In this document: in pieces, positions 7,007 through 14,520 of the stretch
How the letters are laid out: each line of letters opens with the position of its first letter
Numbering within the stretch: the stretch's first letter is position 1
NCBI GenBank assembly: GCA_037045145.1
Contig: JBAOIA010000011.1
Coordinates: 124,001 to 188,000, forward strand
Source: Bacteroidia bacterium
GTDB taxonomy: Bacteria; Bacteroidota; Bacteroidia; AKYH767-A; OLB10
Direction: 5' to 3'
Length of the DNA: 64,000 nt
The notes under the pieces: model-generated
Told to the model about the DNA's origin: nothing
The model's database searches: none
Seen by the model: only the letters and a program-made list of their open reading frames with translations
Translations under genes and position numbers: made by a program

Positions 7007-10000
7007 ATGATGAATCAGAAACCATATCCAGAGTTTAAACAGTTGGATTTGGCCGCAATAGCCAATGAAGTTCTATTGAAATGGGATGCCGAAAAAACAT
7101 TCGAACAAAGCATCGTTTTGCGTGAAGGGGCAAAAACATTTACCTTCTACGAAGGGCCACCCAGTGCCAACGGCCTGCCCGGCATTCACCATGTGATGGC
7201 TCGTGCCATTAAAGATATTTTTTGTCGTTTTAAAACCATTCAGGGCTTTCAGGTAAAACGCAAAGGCGGATGGGATACGCATGGTCTGCCCATTGAACTG
7301 AGTGTTGAGAAAACATTAGGTATTACCAAGGAAGATATAGGCAAGAAAATTTCTGTTGAAGATTACAACAAAGCTTGCCGCAAAGAGGTGATGAAGTATA
7401 AAGAAGTGTGGGACGACCTGACACGTAAAATGGGCTATTGGGTTGACCTGGAAAACCCTTACATCACTTTTGAAAATGGCTACATTGAAACTTGCTGGTA
7501 CTTGCTGAAAGAGCTTTATAAAAAAGATTTGTTGTACAAAGGCTACACCATACAGCCCTATTCACCGGCAGCAGGAACAGGCCTCAGCTCCCATGAATTG
7601 AACCAACCCGGCACCTATAAGATGGTGAAAGATACAACGGTGGTGGCTCAGTTTAAAATTAAAAAAGAATCGTTGCCAGAAAACTTAGCATCACAGCTTG
7701 GTGATATTAAAAGCAATTTTTATTTTCTTGCATGGACAACAACACCATGGACATTACCCTCGAACAGTGCATTGGCAGTGGGCGAAAAAATTAGTTATGT
7801 GTGGGTGCAGACTTTTAATCAATACACCAACAAACCTATTGTAGTTGTTCTTGCCAAAGTTTTGTTTCCAAAATATTTTAGTGAGAAAAATGCAGCACTT
7901 AGTCTTGATGATTTTAAACCCGGTGACAAACAAATTCCTTTTAAAATTATTACAGAATGTAAAGGTTCTGCGCTGGCTGGTATTGCCTACGAACAACTTT
8001 TGCCCTATGTAAAACCTGATGGAAAAGCTTTTGTTGCCGTTGCAGGAGATTTTGTCAGTACAGAAGATGGAACAGGTATTGTTCACATTGCTCCCACCTT
8101 TGGTGCAGACGATTTTCGTACAGCTAAACAACAAGGTATAGAAGCTATTTTGGTGAAAGATGAGACAGGAAATGCCATGCCTCTGGTGGACAAACGCGGG
8201 CGTTTTGTGAGTGAGGTAACCGATTTTGCCGGTGAATTCGTGAAAGAAGAATACCTTTCGGAAGAGGAAAAAAAACAAGAACGGCAGAAACAAAATAGAG
8301 ACAAATACCTGTCGGTAGATGAACGCATAGCTATCAAACTAAAGCAAGAAAACAAAGCTTTTAAAGTAGAAAAATACGAGCATAACTATCCACATTGTTG
8401 GCGTACAGACAAACCTGTTTTGTACTACCCATTAGACAGTTGGTTTATCCGTACAACAGCATGCAAAGAGCGGATGATAGCGCTCAACAAAACCATCAAC
8501 TGGAAACCTGAGTCAACCGGCACAGGACGTTTTGGCAACTGGCTCGAAAATTTAGTTGACTGGAACTTGTCGCGCTCGCGCTATTGGGGCATACCCCTTC
8601 CGATATGGCGCAGTGAAGATGAAAAAGAAGAAAAGTGCATAGGCTCTGTTAATGAGCTAAGGCTTGAAATAGAGAAAGCCATTGCCGCAGGGGTGATGGA
8701 TGCCAAACATTTGGAACATGTAGATGCTTCTAAAGCCGATTTTGATTTACACCGGCCTTACGTAGATAACATTGTATTGGTGTCGGATAGTGGGCAGAAA
8801 ATGTACCGCGAAACAGACCTCATTGACGTTTGGTTTGACAGTGGAGCCATGCCCTATGCGCAGTGGCAGTTAGATTATGACAAACTCAACCGGGGTGAAG
8901 CCATGCCGTTTAAACAGGGGTTTGAAAAAAGCTATCCTGCCGATTTTATTGCAGAAGGAGTTGACCAGACTCGTGGTTGGTTTTTTACCTTACATGCCAT
9001 TGCAGTGATGTTGTTTGATTCTGTAGCTTTTAAGAATGTTGTCTCTAACGGATTGGTGCTCGACAAAAACGGTAATAAAATGAGCAAACGCTTAGGCAAT
9101 GCTGTAGATCCGTTTGAAACCATCAATAAATTTGGCCCTGATGCCACGCGCTGGTATATGATAAGCAATGCACAGCCATGGGACAACCTCAAATTTAACG
9201 TTGACGGCATTGCCGAAGTGCAACGAAAATTGTTTGGAACACTTTACAACACCTACTCGTTTTTTGCCCTTTATGCCAACATAGACGGTTTTATTCCTGA
9301 CGACAAAAAAACGGTTCCCCTGGCAGAACGCTCTGAGCTGGACAGATGGATTCTTTCTAAGCTGCACCATCTGGTGAAAGAGGTAACGGCAGGGCTTGAA
9401 GACTATGAGCCTACTTTTGCAGCCCGTCAGATAGAAGAATTTGTTGATGAGCATCTCAGCAACTGGTATGTACGTCTTTCGCGCAGGCGATTCTGGCGCA
9501 GTGAAATGAATAAAGATAAACAATCGGCATACGAAACGCTTTTTGAATGTTTAATGGTTACCTCACAACTGATGAGTCCTGTTGCCCCATTCTTCTCAGA
9601 TTGGCTTTACAGAAACCTGACAGATTGTGTTCGCAACACCTCTCCGTCCCTTTATCAGCTTAAATCCATACACCTAACCCTGCTGACACCGGCCAATGCA
9701 TCTTGCTTAGACAGTGCCCTAGAAGAGCGTATGGATTTTGCACAGCGTATATCAAGTATGGTGTTGGCATTACGAAAGAAAGTAAACATAAGGGTGCGGC
9801 AGCCATTACAAAAAATACTCATTCCTGTTGACAGCCCTCAGCAACAAAAGGTTATAGAACAGGTGGAAAAACTGATACTTTCAGAAGTAAATGTCAAAGA
9901 AATGGAGTTTGTTACCGATGCCTCGGGATTGTTGGTAAAGAAAATTAAAGCCAATTATAAAGTGCTGGGCAAAAAACTGGGAGCACTCATGAAAGATGCT

Positions 10001-10465
10001 GCTGCTGTTATTGCACAAATGACTCAGGATGATATACGTACCTTAGAAAGCAAAGGTGCTTTTGACCTCAGAATCAACGAAAATGTAGTTGCTATTTCTG
10101 TCGAAGATGTTGAAATCAGCTCAGAAGATATCCCGGGCTGGCAAGTCAACAGCAATGGCAGTTTAATAGTAGCATTAGACATCAGTATATCGCCTCAATT
10201 GCGTGACGAAGGCATTGCCCGTGAACTAGTTAACAGAATACAAAACCTGCGTAAAGACAAGGGATTTGAGGTTACGGATAAAATACAGGTTAAACTTAAA
10301 AATCAGCCATCTATAATCACTGCTATCGAAAGCAATTTAGACTATATTTGCGCGGAAATTTTAGCCTCCTCATTTACATGGGTAGAAACATTAGCTGCTG
10401 CTGCAGCCGATGAAATAGAGGTTGAAGAAGGAGTTAAAACAATAATTGAAATAGAAAGGATTTAA
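7007..10465 (+). CDS. ileS: Isoleucyl-tRNA synthetase, type 2, with GIHH active-site motif
   Basis: 1152 residues from the ATG at 7007; a second ATG follows at once, and the in-frame TTG at 6965 lies upstream of a TACCTTTG -7-like box at 6979-6986. It charges tRNA-Ile with isoleucine in the cytoplasm. The length and the phrases FYEGPPSANGLPG and GGWDTHGLP are typical of type 2 (eukaryote-like) IleRS. KMSKR is intact at 9077-9091, and an anticodon-binding domain and long C-terminal extension follow. The first signature, normally H-x-G-H, reads G-I-H-H here (DNA 7181-7192), with positions 1 and 3 swapped. Such GxHH type 2 enzymes have been linked to very high mupirocin resistance. The gene is followed after 2 bases by the lysine-rich DksA-like gene, so the two are probably co-transcribed. 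Confidence 0.97.
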   Translation: MMNQKPYPEFKQLDLAAIANEVLLKWDAEKTFEQSIVLREGAKTFTFYEGPPSANGLPGIHHVMARAIKDIFCRFKTIQGFQVKRKGGWDTHGLPIELSVEKTLGITKEDIGKKISVEDYNKACRKEVMKYKEVWDDLTRKMGYWVDLENPYITFENGYIETCWYLLKELYKKDLLYKGYTIQPYSPAAGTGLSSHELNQPGTYKMVKDTTVVAQFKIKKESLPENLASQLGDIKSNFYFLAWTTTPWTLPSNSALAVGEKISYVWVQTFNQYTNKPIVVVLAKVLFPKYFSEKNAALSLDDFKPGDKQIPFKIITECKGSALAGIAYEQLLPYVKPDGKAFVAVAGDFVSTEDGTGIVHIAPTFGADDFRTAKQQGIEAILVKDETGNAMPLVDKRGRFVSEVTDFAGEFVKEEYLSEEEKKQERQKQNRDKYLSVDERIAIKLKQENKAFKVEKYEHNYPHCWRTDKPVLYYPLDSWFIRTTACKERMIALNKTINWKPESTGTGRFGNWLENLVDWNLSRSRYWGIPLPIWRSEDEKEEKCIGSVNELRLEIEKAIAAGVMDAKHLEHVDASKADFDLHRPYVDNIVLVSDSGQKMYRETDLIDVWFDSGAMPYAQWQLDYDKLNRGEAMPFKQGFEKSYPADFIAEGVDQTRGWFFTLHAIAVMLFDSVAFKNVVSNGLVLDKNGNKMSKRLGNAVDPFETINKFGPDATRWYMISNAQPWDNLKFNVDGIAEVQRKLFGTLYNTYSFFALYANIDGFIPDDKKTVPLAERSELDRWILSKLHHLVKEVTAGLEDYEPTFAARQIEEFVDEHLSNWYVRLSRRRFWRSEMNKDKQSAYETLFECLMVTSQLMSPVAPFFSDWLYRNLTDCVRNTSPSLYQLKSIHLTLLTPANASCLDSALEERMDFAQRISSMVLALRKKVNIRVRQPLQKILIPVDSPQQQKVIEQVEKLILSEVNVKEMEFVTDASGLLVKKIKANYKVLGKKLGALMKDAAAVIAQMTQDDIRTLESKGAFDLRINENVVAISVEDVEISSEDIPGWQVNSNGSLIVALDISISPQLRDEGIARELVNRIQNLRKDKGFEVTDKIQVKLKNQPSIITAIESNLDYICAEILASSFTWVETLAAAAADEIEVEEGVKTIIEIERI

Positions 10466-10467
10466 AA

Positions 10468-11445
10468 ATGGCAAGTAAAGCGAAGAAAAAGCCTGTGACG
10501 AAGAAAGCAGCACCAAAAAAAGCTGCAGCAAAAAAGGCTACACCAAAAAATAAAAAAGCAGCGGTTAAAAAAGTAGTTAAAAAAACTGCTGTAAAAAGCA
10601 AGCCTTCAGCTAAAAAAGCAGTAGCTAAAAAGCCTGTTGCAAAGGGCAAACCGGCCAAGGCAAAGTCTGCACCTAAAAAAGCAGTTGCAAAAAGAAAAGT
10701 AATCAAGAGTAAAGTCGTTGCTAAAAAAGCAGTAAAGGCAAAACCTATTGTAAAAGCTAAAGTAAAGGCAGTAAAACCAGCAAAAGTTGCTAAGGTAAAA
10801 CCGGCAAAAGTTGCTAAGGCTGTAGCTGTTGCTAAGCCACAAAAAGAAGATAAAAACAAATCGGCTACATCTATGATTAAACACGTAGAAAAACCGAAAG
10901 AATATACACGCAGACGCAGCAATCCTCCAATTGTTAAACCTGCTGCACCTCCACGTACAACACCATTGCGTGAAGACCCTGTTCTTCCTGATGCACCGGT
11001 TGCCTCAATTCTTAAAAAACCGGTAGCAATGCTTGACAACAGACCAACAAAGTTGGAAAATAGCCCTGATAAAACCCGCTACAGTGATGCAGAATTAAAT
11101 GAGTTTCGCGAGTTAATTATTCAGAAATTGACTGATGCAAAAGTTGAGTTGAATAACTTACAGGCATTTCTTAACAACAGCAATGAGCATGGCACTGATG
11201 ACACTGCATCATCTTTTAAGATGCTTGAAGATGGCAGCGACACTTTAGCAAAAGAAGAAGCAGGGCAGCTTGCTGCACGCCAACGTAAGTTTATTGAGCA
11301 ATTGGAAAACGCATTGGTACGTATCGAAAACAAAACGTATGGCCTTTGCCGCGTAACAGGCAAGTTGATACCAAAAGAAAGACTTCGTGCTGTACCACAC
11401 ACTACACAAAGCATTGAAGCCAAGGTACAACAGTATCGCAATTAA
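10468..11445 (+). CDS. Histone H1-like lysine-rich tail fused to a DksA/TraR-like domain lacking the zinc site
   Basis: 325 residues in three parts. Residues 1-125 are almost only Lys, Ala, Val and Pro in KKA/AKKAV/KPAKVAKV repeats, like histone H1 or the bacterial Hc1 proteins. Residues 125-200 are a Pro/Arg-rich linker. Residues 204-325 match the DksA/TraR fold: a coiled coil (YSDAELNEFRELI ... EQLENALVRIENKTYG) followed by the zinc-finger region. That region reads YGLCRVTGKLIPKERLRAVPHTT. Only the first of the four expected cysteines (Cys294) remains, so zinc binding should be lost. DksA proteins bind the RNA polymerase secondary channel, and the basic tail suggests DNA or RNA contact. It starts 2 bases after ileS. 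Confidence 0.88.
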   Translation: MASKAKKKPVTKKAAPKKAAAKKATPKNKKAAVKKVVKKTAVKSKPSAKKAVAKKPVAKGKPAKAKSAPKKAVAKRKVIKSKVVAKKAVKAKPIVKAKVKAVKPAKVAKVKPAKVAKAVAVAKPQKEDKNKSATSMIKHVEKPKEYTRRRSNPPIVKPAAPPRTTPLREDPVLPDAPVASILKKPVAMLDNRPTKLENSPDKTRYSDAELNEFRELIIQKLTDAKVELNNLQAFLNNSNEHGTDDTASSFKMLEDGSDTLAKEEAGQLAARQRKFIEQLENALVRIENKTYGLCRVTGKLIPKERLRAVPHTTQSIEAKVQQYRN

Positions 11446-11467
11446 TAATTATTTATAAAAAAATACG

Positions 11468-11495
11468 AGGGTTGTCAGCTATTTTGGCAATCCTC
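11468..11495 (+). terminator. Hairpin between the DksA-like gene and lspA
   Basis: GAGGGTTG (11468-11475) can pair with CAATCCTC (11488-11495), with one G-T pair, and is followed by ATTTTATAT. It starts about 22 bp after the stop of the DksA-like gene. It looks like a weak intrinsic terminator or attenuator before lspA. Its position argues against a start of lspA at 11472. Confidence 0.45.
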
Positions 11496-11516
11496 ATTTT
11501 ATATCAATCCATTCCA

Positions 11517-12176
11517 TTGAAAAAATATATTACGCTTGTTGCCGTCATTCTGATTTTAGATCAGTGTTTAAAATTCTGGATTAAAACCAATATGTATCTC
11601 GGCCAGGAATATCATATTGCAGGTAATTGGTTTATTATTCATTTTACTGAAAATAACGGAATGGCCTTTGGTATGGAGTTGTTCGGAAAAAAATTCCTTT
11701 CACTTTTCCGTATCGGAGTTATGTTTGCATTAGCCTGGTATGTTTGGCATCTGCATAAAACAAAAGCACATCATATTTACACCACAGCCATGGCATTAAT
11801 TTTTGCAGGTGCAGTAGGCAATATTATTGACAGTATTTTTTATGGTCGCTTATTTTCATCCAGCGAGTTTGGTGTAGCTGCATTTATGCCCGATGCCGGT
11901 GGCTATGCCGGGTGGTTACATGGTAAAGTGGTGGACATGTTTTATTTTCCGATTATTCAAACACACTATCCACAATGGTTTCCGTTCTGGGGGGGTGAAG
12001 AGTTTATATTTTTCAGACCGGTTTTTAATATTGCCGATTCAGCAATTACTGCAGGTGTTTTATTAATTATTCTTTTTAACCGTTCTATTTTTAAGCATAT
12101 AGAAGAAAAATCTCCGGAGCCTACTGCGGAAATGCCATTAGCGGAAAAGGAAGAACAACAAGTTACAGAACAATAG
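11517..12176 (+). CDS. lspA: Lipoprotein signal peptidase (signal peptidase II)
   Basis: About 219 residues if the TTG at 11517 is the start (giving MKKYITLVAVILILDQ, the usual N-terminus of this family). The longer frame from the TTG at 11472 would begin inside a hairpin, so I disfavour it. LspA is an inner-membrane aspartyl protease that cuts lipoprotein signal peptides before the lipidated Cys. Conserved blocks are present: LDQCLKFWIKTN in the first segment, ENNGMAFGM, GNIIDS with the first catalytic Asp region, GKVVDMFYFPI, and FNIADSAITAG with the second catalytic Asp. Four membrane segments are visible. The C-terminus has a charged Glu-rich tail of about 30 residues. Many lipoproteins in this window would be substrates. 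Confidence 0.93.
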   Translation: MKKYITLVAVILILDQCLKFWIKTNMYLGQEYHIAGNWFIIHFTENNGMAFGMELFGKKFLSLFRIGVMFALAWYVWHLHKTKAHHIYTTAMALIFAGAVGNIIDSIFYGRLFSSSEFGVAAFMPDAGGYAGWLHGKVVDMFYFPIIQTHYPQWFPFWGGEEFIFFRPVFNIADSAITAGVLLIILFNRSIFKHIEEKSPEPTAEMPLAEKEEQQVTEQ

Positions 12177-12615
12177 TTTTTCATCACGTTTATTACTGCT
12201 ACAATAGCACAATATTTACTGCTACATTGTAAATAAATAGGAGTAACTGCATCCTCGTCACATGCACACAATGCTCCCTTTCTGACAAAGACGAATTTAT
12301 AATATAGATGATTCACATTGTGGTATATTAAAAGACCGTAATGATGCTTTGAAAACATTTATTAATACTCACACCAAAATTCCTAATCTCTATCTCACAA
12401 GGCTAAATAATTTCTTCATGGAGCAGTTGGTGTTACTATTGGTGCTTTTGTTACGTGCTTAGCGTTTATTAATAGAATAAATTCATTGGTAAGGTGAAAT
12501 GCTTTTCAGAATATCTTTAACAATCATTTACCATTGATTGAATTTTTTATTGTGAAAATCAATAAGTTAATAATTATTTTTTAAAAATATTTTTATAATA
12601 CATAATATTCTTATG
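12177..12615. other. Intergenic region without a clear gene
   Basis: About 440 bp between lspA and the PadR gene. It holds TTTACTGCTACA-like direct repeats near 12190 and 12218, and the degenerate repeat copy C at 12251-12299. Around 12418-12505 there is a 26-codon open stretch whose translation (HGAVGVTIGAFVTCL, then AFINRINSLVR) looks like a membrane-protein tail and might be a gene remnant. The last 100 bp are very AT-rich and lead into the PadR promoter. Confidence 0.4.
12251..12299 (+). repeat. Dispersed intergenic repeat, degenerate copy C
   Basis: The first 12 bases (ATCCTCGTCACA) are identical to copy B at 14419, and about 31 of 49 positions match overall by hand alignment. The palindromic core is eroded. 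It lies in the gap after lspA. Confidence 0.35.
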
Positions 12616-12623
12616 TATATTTG
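12616..12623 (+). promoter_or_regulatory. Probable -7 box of the PadR gene
   Basis: TATATTTG fits the Bacteroidota -7 consensus TAnnTTTG and lies 24 bp before the PadR start codon. No TTG -33 element sits at the usual 17-23 bp distance, so support is moderate at best. Confidence 0.35.
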
Positions 12624-12647
12624 TGTTATGTATTCAATATTTATAAT

Positions 12648-12989
12648 ATGATCTACTCTTCCGAACTTATAAAAGGCACACTAAAAACCATAATACTAAA
12701 ACTATTGAAAGAAAACAAAAGAATGTATGGTTATGAAATTACGCAAACGGTAAAAGAACTTACCGGTGGAAAAATACAACTAACAGAAGGCGCTCTTTAT
12801 CCTTCACTCCATTCACTTGAAGCAGAAGGGATATTAGTAACCGAAACAGAATATATTGGTAAGCGGGTGCGTAAATACTATAAGCTTAGTCCTGAAGGAA
12901 AAAACATGACCAAAGAAAAACTGAGCGAGTTTGCCGATTTCATAAACACCATGAAATTTTTACTGGATATAAAAATCAACAATGCATAA
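12648..12989 (+). CDS. PadR-family transcriptional regulator
   Basis: 113 residues from the ATG at 12648. An ATG 27 bases upstream overlaps the -7 box and is unlikely. This is a PadR-type winged helix: LIKGTLKTIILKLLKENKRM, then GYEITQTVKELTGGK, then the recognition segment LTEGALYPSLHSLEAEGIL, then the wing RVRKYYKLSPEGK, and a C-terminal helix for dimer formation. PadR proteins of this short class usually repress a neighbouring membrane-protein operon. Here the next gene begins directly after the stop (TAA then ATG at 12990), so the pair is almost certainly one transcript and the regulator probably controls it. Confidence 0.92.
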   Translation: MIYSSELIKGTLKTIILKLLKENKRMYGYEITQTVKELTGGKIQLTEGALYPSLHSLEAEGILVTETEYIGKRVRKYYKLSPEGKNMTKEKLSEFADFINTMKFLLDIKINNA

Positions 12990-14189
12990 ATGTATTGCAT
13001 CACTGAGCAACAGATAACGTTTATACTTAACGACATTAAAGAAAAAGGCGTTGAGATGGAGGACCTGCAGTTAAACCTCCTAGACCATGTTTGTTGTATC
13101 ATTGAAAATGAGCTGGAAGCAAATGGGGACTTCGAGCAATTCTACTTCGCTACCATTAAAACTTTCTACAAGAAAAGTTTAGGTGAAATTGAAGTAGAAA
13201 CAATTTCCCTTGTTAACAATAAAAACTATTATGTAATGAAAAAAGTAATGATGATGAGCGGGATTATTTCCGCAGCGCTTTTTAGTCTAGGTATAGCTTT
13301 TAAGTTTCTACACTGGCCGGGAGCAAGTGTTTGTATTGTACTTGGTGTAGGTATTTTAAGCCTTGTATTTTTACCATTGGTTCTTACTCTTAAAGTAAAG
13401 GAAAAACAAAGTACACGAGACAAATTTCTCCTCTCCATGGGAATGTTAAGTGCTGTTTGTATGATCCTTTCTATCTTGTTCAGAAGTATGCATTGGCCGG
13501 GATCCCTTTATTTAGGTTATCTGACCATTATCCTTTTAATTCTGGTCTATTTGCCTGTTCATCTCACATTTGGCATTAAAAATCCTGACACAAAAGTGAA
13601 TACAGTTGTAACATCAGTACTATTAGTAATAGGTTGCTGTCTGTGGTTAACGCTTGTGGTTTCCCCAAAAGGATTGCAGATGCAAGGAGTAAGAAACACG
13701 CAATCAATAATTCGAAACAACGAGCTGTTGCAACAGGAACAACACCAAATTAGTGAACTTATTAAATCACATAAGTCAACATCTCCCCTACTTGAGCAAG
13801 GCGAAAAAATTAATGCATTGTGCAATGATATAGTTGAATCATTAGCTCAACACAACACGGGACTTAAAACATATAACCTTGTTCTTGAACAAAAAGATGT
13901 GAGTATTAATGACACCTATTTTAATGATTTTTTAAATGAAATACCTGAGGCCGAAAATAAATTGAATGCGTTGCGAAAACTATCAATTCAGTATAACACA
14001 GAACAACTTAAGTATGGAGAAAAATTATCGCCTATCCCTCTTACACAAAACATACTGGAGAGTAGTAATGGCCGACATTCAGTTAAAGTAATGCAAGCTT
14101 TTACTGATCTTTTTCAAATACAGATGTTTATATTGCAAAATGAGAGGAGACTATTGTCTGCAAAACCAATAACAGCATTATTACAGTAG
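12990..14189 (+). CDS. Membrane protein with two GldL-like HWPG motifs
   Basis: 399 residues, start ATG immediately after the PadR stop. Residues 1-80 are soluble and helical (ILNDIKEKGVEMEDLQLNLL, with DHVCC). A membrane region at about 86-225 contains two near-copies of one unit, 60 residues apart: LGIAFKFLHWPGA (HWPG 108-111) and LSILFRSMHWPGS (HWPG 168-171). Each is followed by a long hydrophobic segment, and a fifth segment lies at about 205-223. The 'lgi.fkl.HWPGa' phrase is the hallmark of GldL, the T9SS and gliding motor subunit, but GldL has it once and has a different C-terminus. Residues 230-399 are a soluble helical domain. PadR pairing suggests a regulated sensor or stress role; function unknown. 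Confidence 0.75.
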   Translation: MYCITEQQITFILNDIKEKGVEMEDLQLNLLDHVCCIIENELEANGDFEQFYFATIKTFYKKSLGEIEVETISLVNNKNYYVMKKVMMMSGIISAALFSLGIAFKFLHWPGASVCIVLGVGILSLVFLPLVLTLKVKEKQSTRDKFLLSMGMLSAVCMILSILFRSMHWPGSLYLGYLTIILLILVYLPVHLTFGIKNPDTKVNTVVTSVLLVIGCCLWLTLVVSPKGLQMQGVRNTQSIIRNNELLQQEQHQISELIKSHKSTSPLLEQGEKINALCNDIVESLAQHNTGLKTYNLVLEQKDVSINDTYFNDFLNEIPEAENKLNALRKLSIQYNTEQLKYGEKLSPIPLTQNILESSNGRHSVKVMQAFTDLFQIQMFILQNERRLLSAKPITALLQ

Positions 14190-14473
14190 GTTGTGATAAA
14201 GTAAATTATTAAACCCAGATGATACATTAGAAAAAATATAAGGAGCGGTTATTCCAGGCAATGTACAATAAAAAGTATCTTACCAATGTCTTTTATCAAC
14301 TGTTACACTTAGTTTTAGCATTGGAGTTCCATTAAATGTTATCTGGTTAAATGGACACTGGTAGGTGTAAAAATAAATTCAATATTTTAATTCCAGCACT
14401 CTCTGACCGGTAATTTATATCCTCGTCACACTTACATAAATCCGCCCGTCAGACGCGGACAAGTGGAGAAAAT
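14190..14473. other. Intergenic region with repeat copy B
   Basis: No ORF of note. It contains the dispersed repeat copy B and leads into the terminator at 14474-14512. The rest shows nothing recognisable. Confidence 0.5.
14419..14467 (+). repeat. Dispersed palindromic intergenic repeat, copy B
   Basis: Best-formed copy of the family. The core GCCCGTCAGACGCGGA (14444-14459) is identical to copy A. TCCGC pairs with GCGGA around the loop ccgtcagac, and CACTT pairs with AAGTG outside it, giving a nested stem-loop. Confidence 0.6.
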
Positions 14474-14512
14474 TTAGCTGAACAAAAGGTAATTTACTTT
14501 TTGTTCAGCTAA
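14474..14512 (-). terminator. Strong hairpin terminator of the Ig-repeat protein gene
   Basis: A perfect 14-bp inverted repeat: 14474-14487 (core AGCTGAACAAAA) pairs with 14499-14512. The inner bases extend the stem to about 18 bp with a 3-nt loop. It starts 8 bp past the stop of the minus-strand gene, and on that strand it is followed by AAATTTT. It could also stop rightward transcripts from the GldL-like gene. Confidence 0.8.
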
Positions 14513-14520
14513 CATTGTGT

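Noticed and set aside
7754..9523. Several minus-strand frames of 90-180 codons inside ileS.
   Set aside because: They lie opposite an undamaged, conserved gene and show no family features.
10434..11039. A long open frame on the minus strand opposite the DksA-like gene.
   Set aside because: It is low-complexity Phe/Leu/Ala sequence, the reverse complement of Lys-rich codons, and has no start or ribosome-site support.
11472..11516. Longer lspA start at the TTG at 11472.
   Set aside because: It would place the start within a hairpin and add a stretch not seen in LspA proteins; the TTG at 11517 gives the normal N-terminus.
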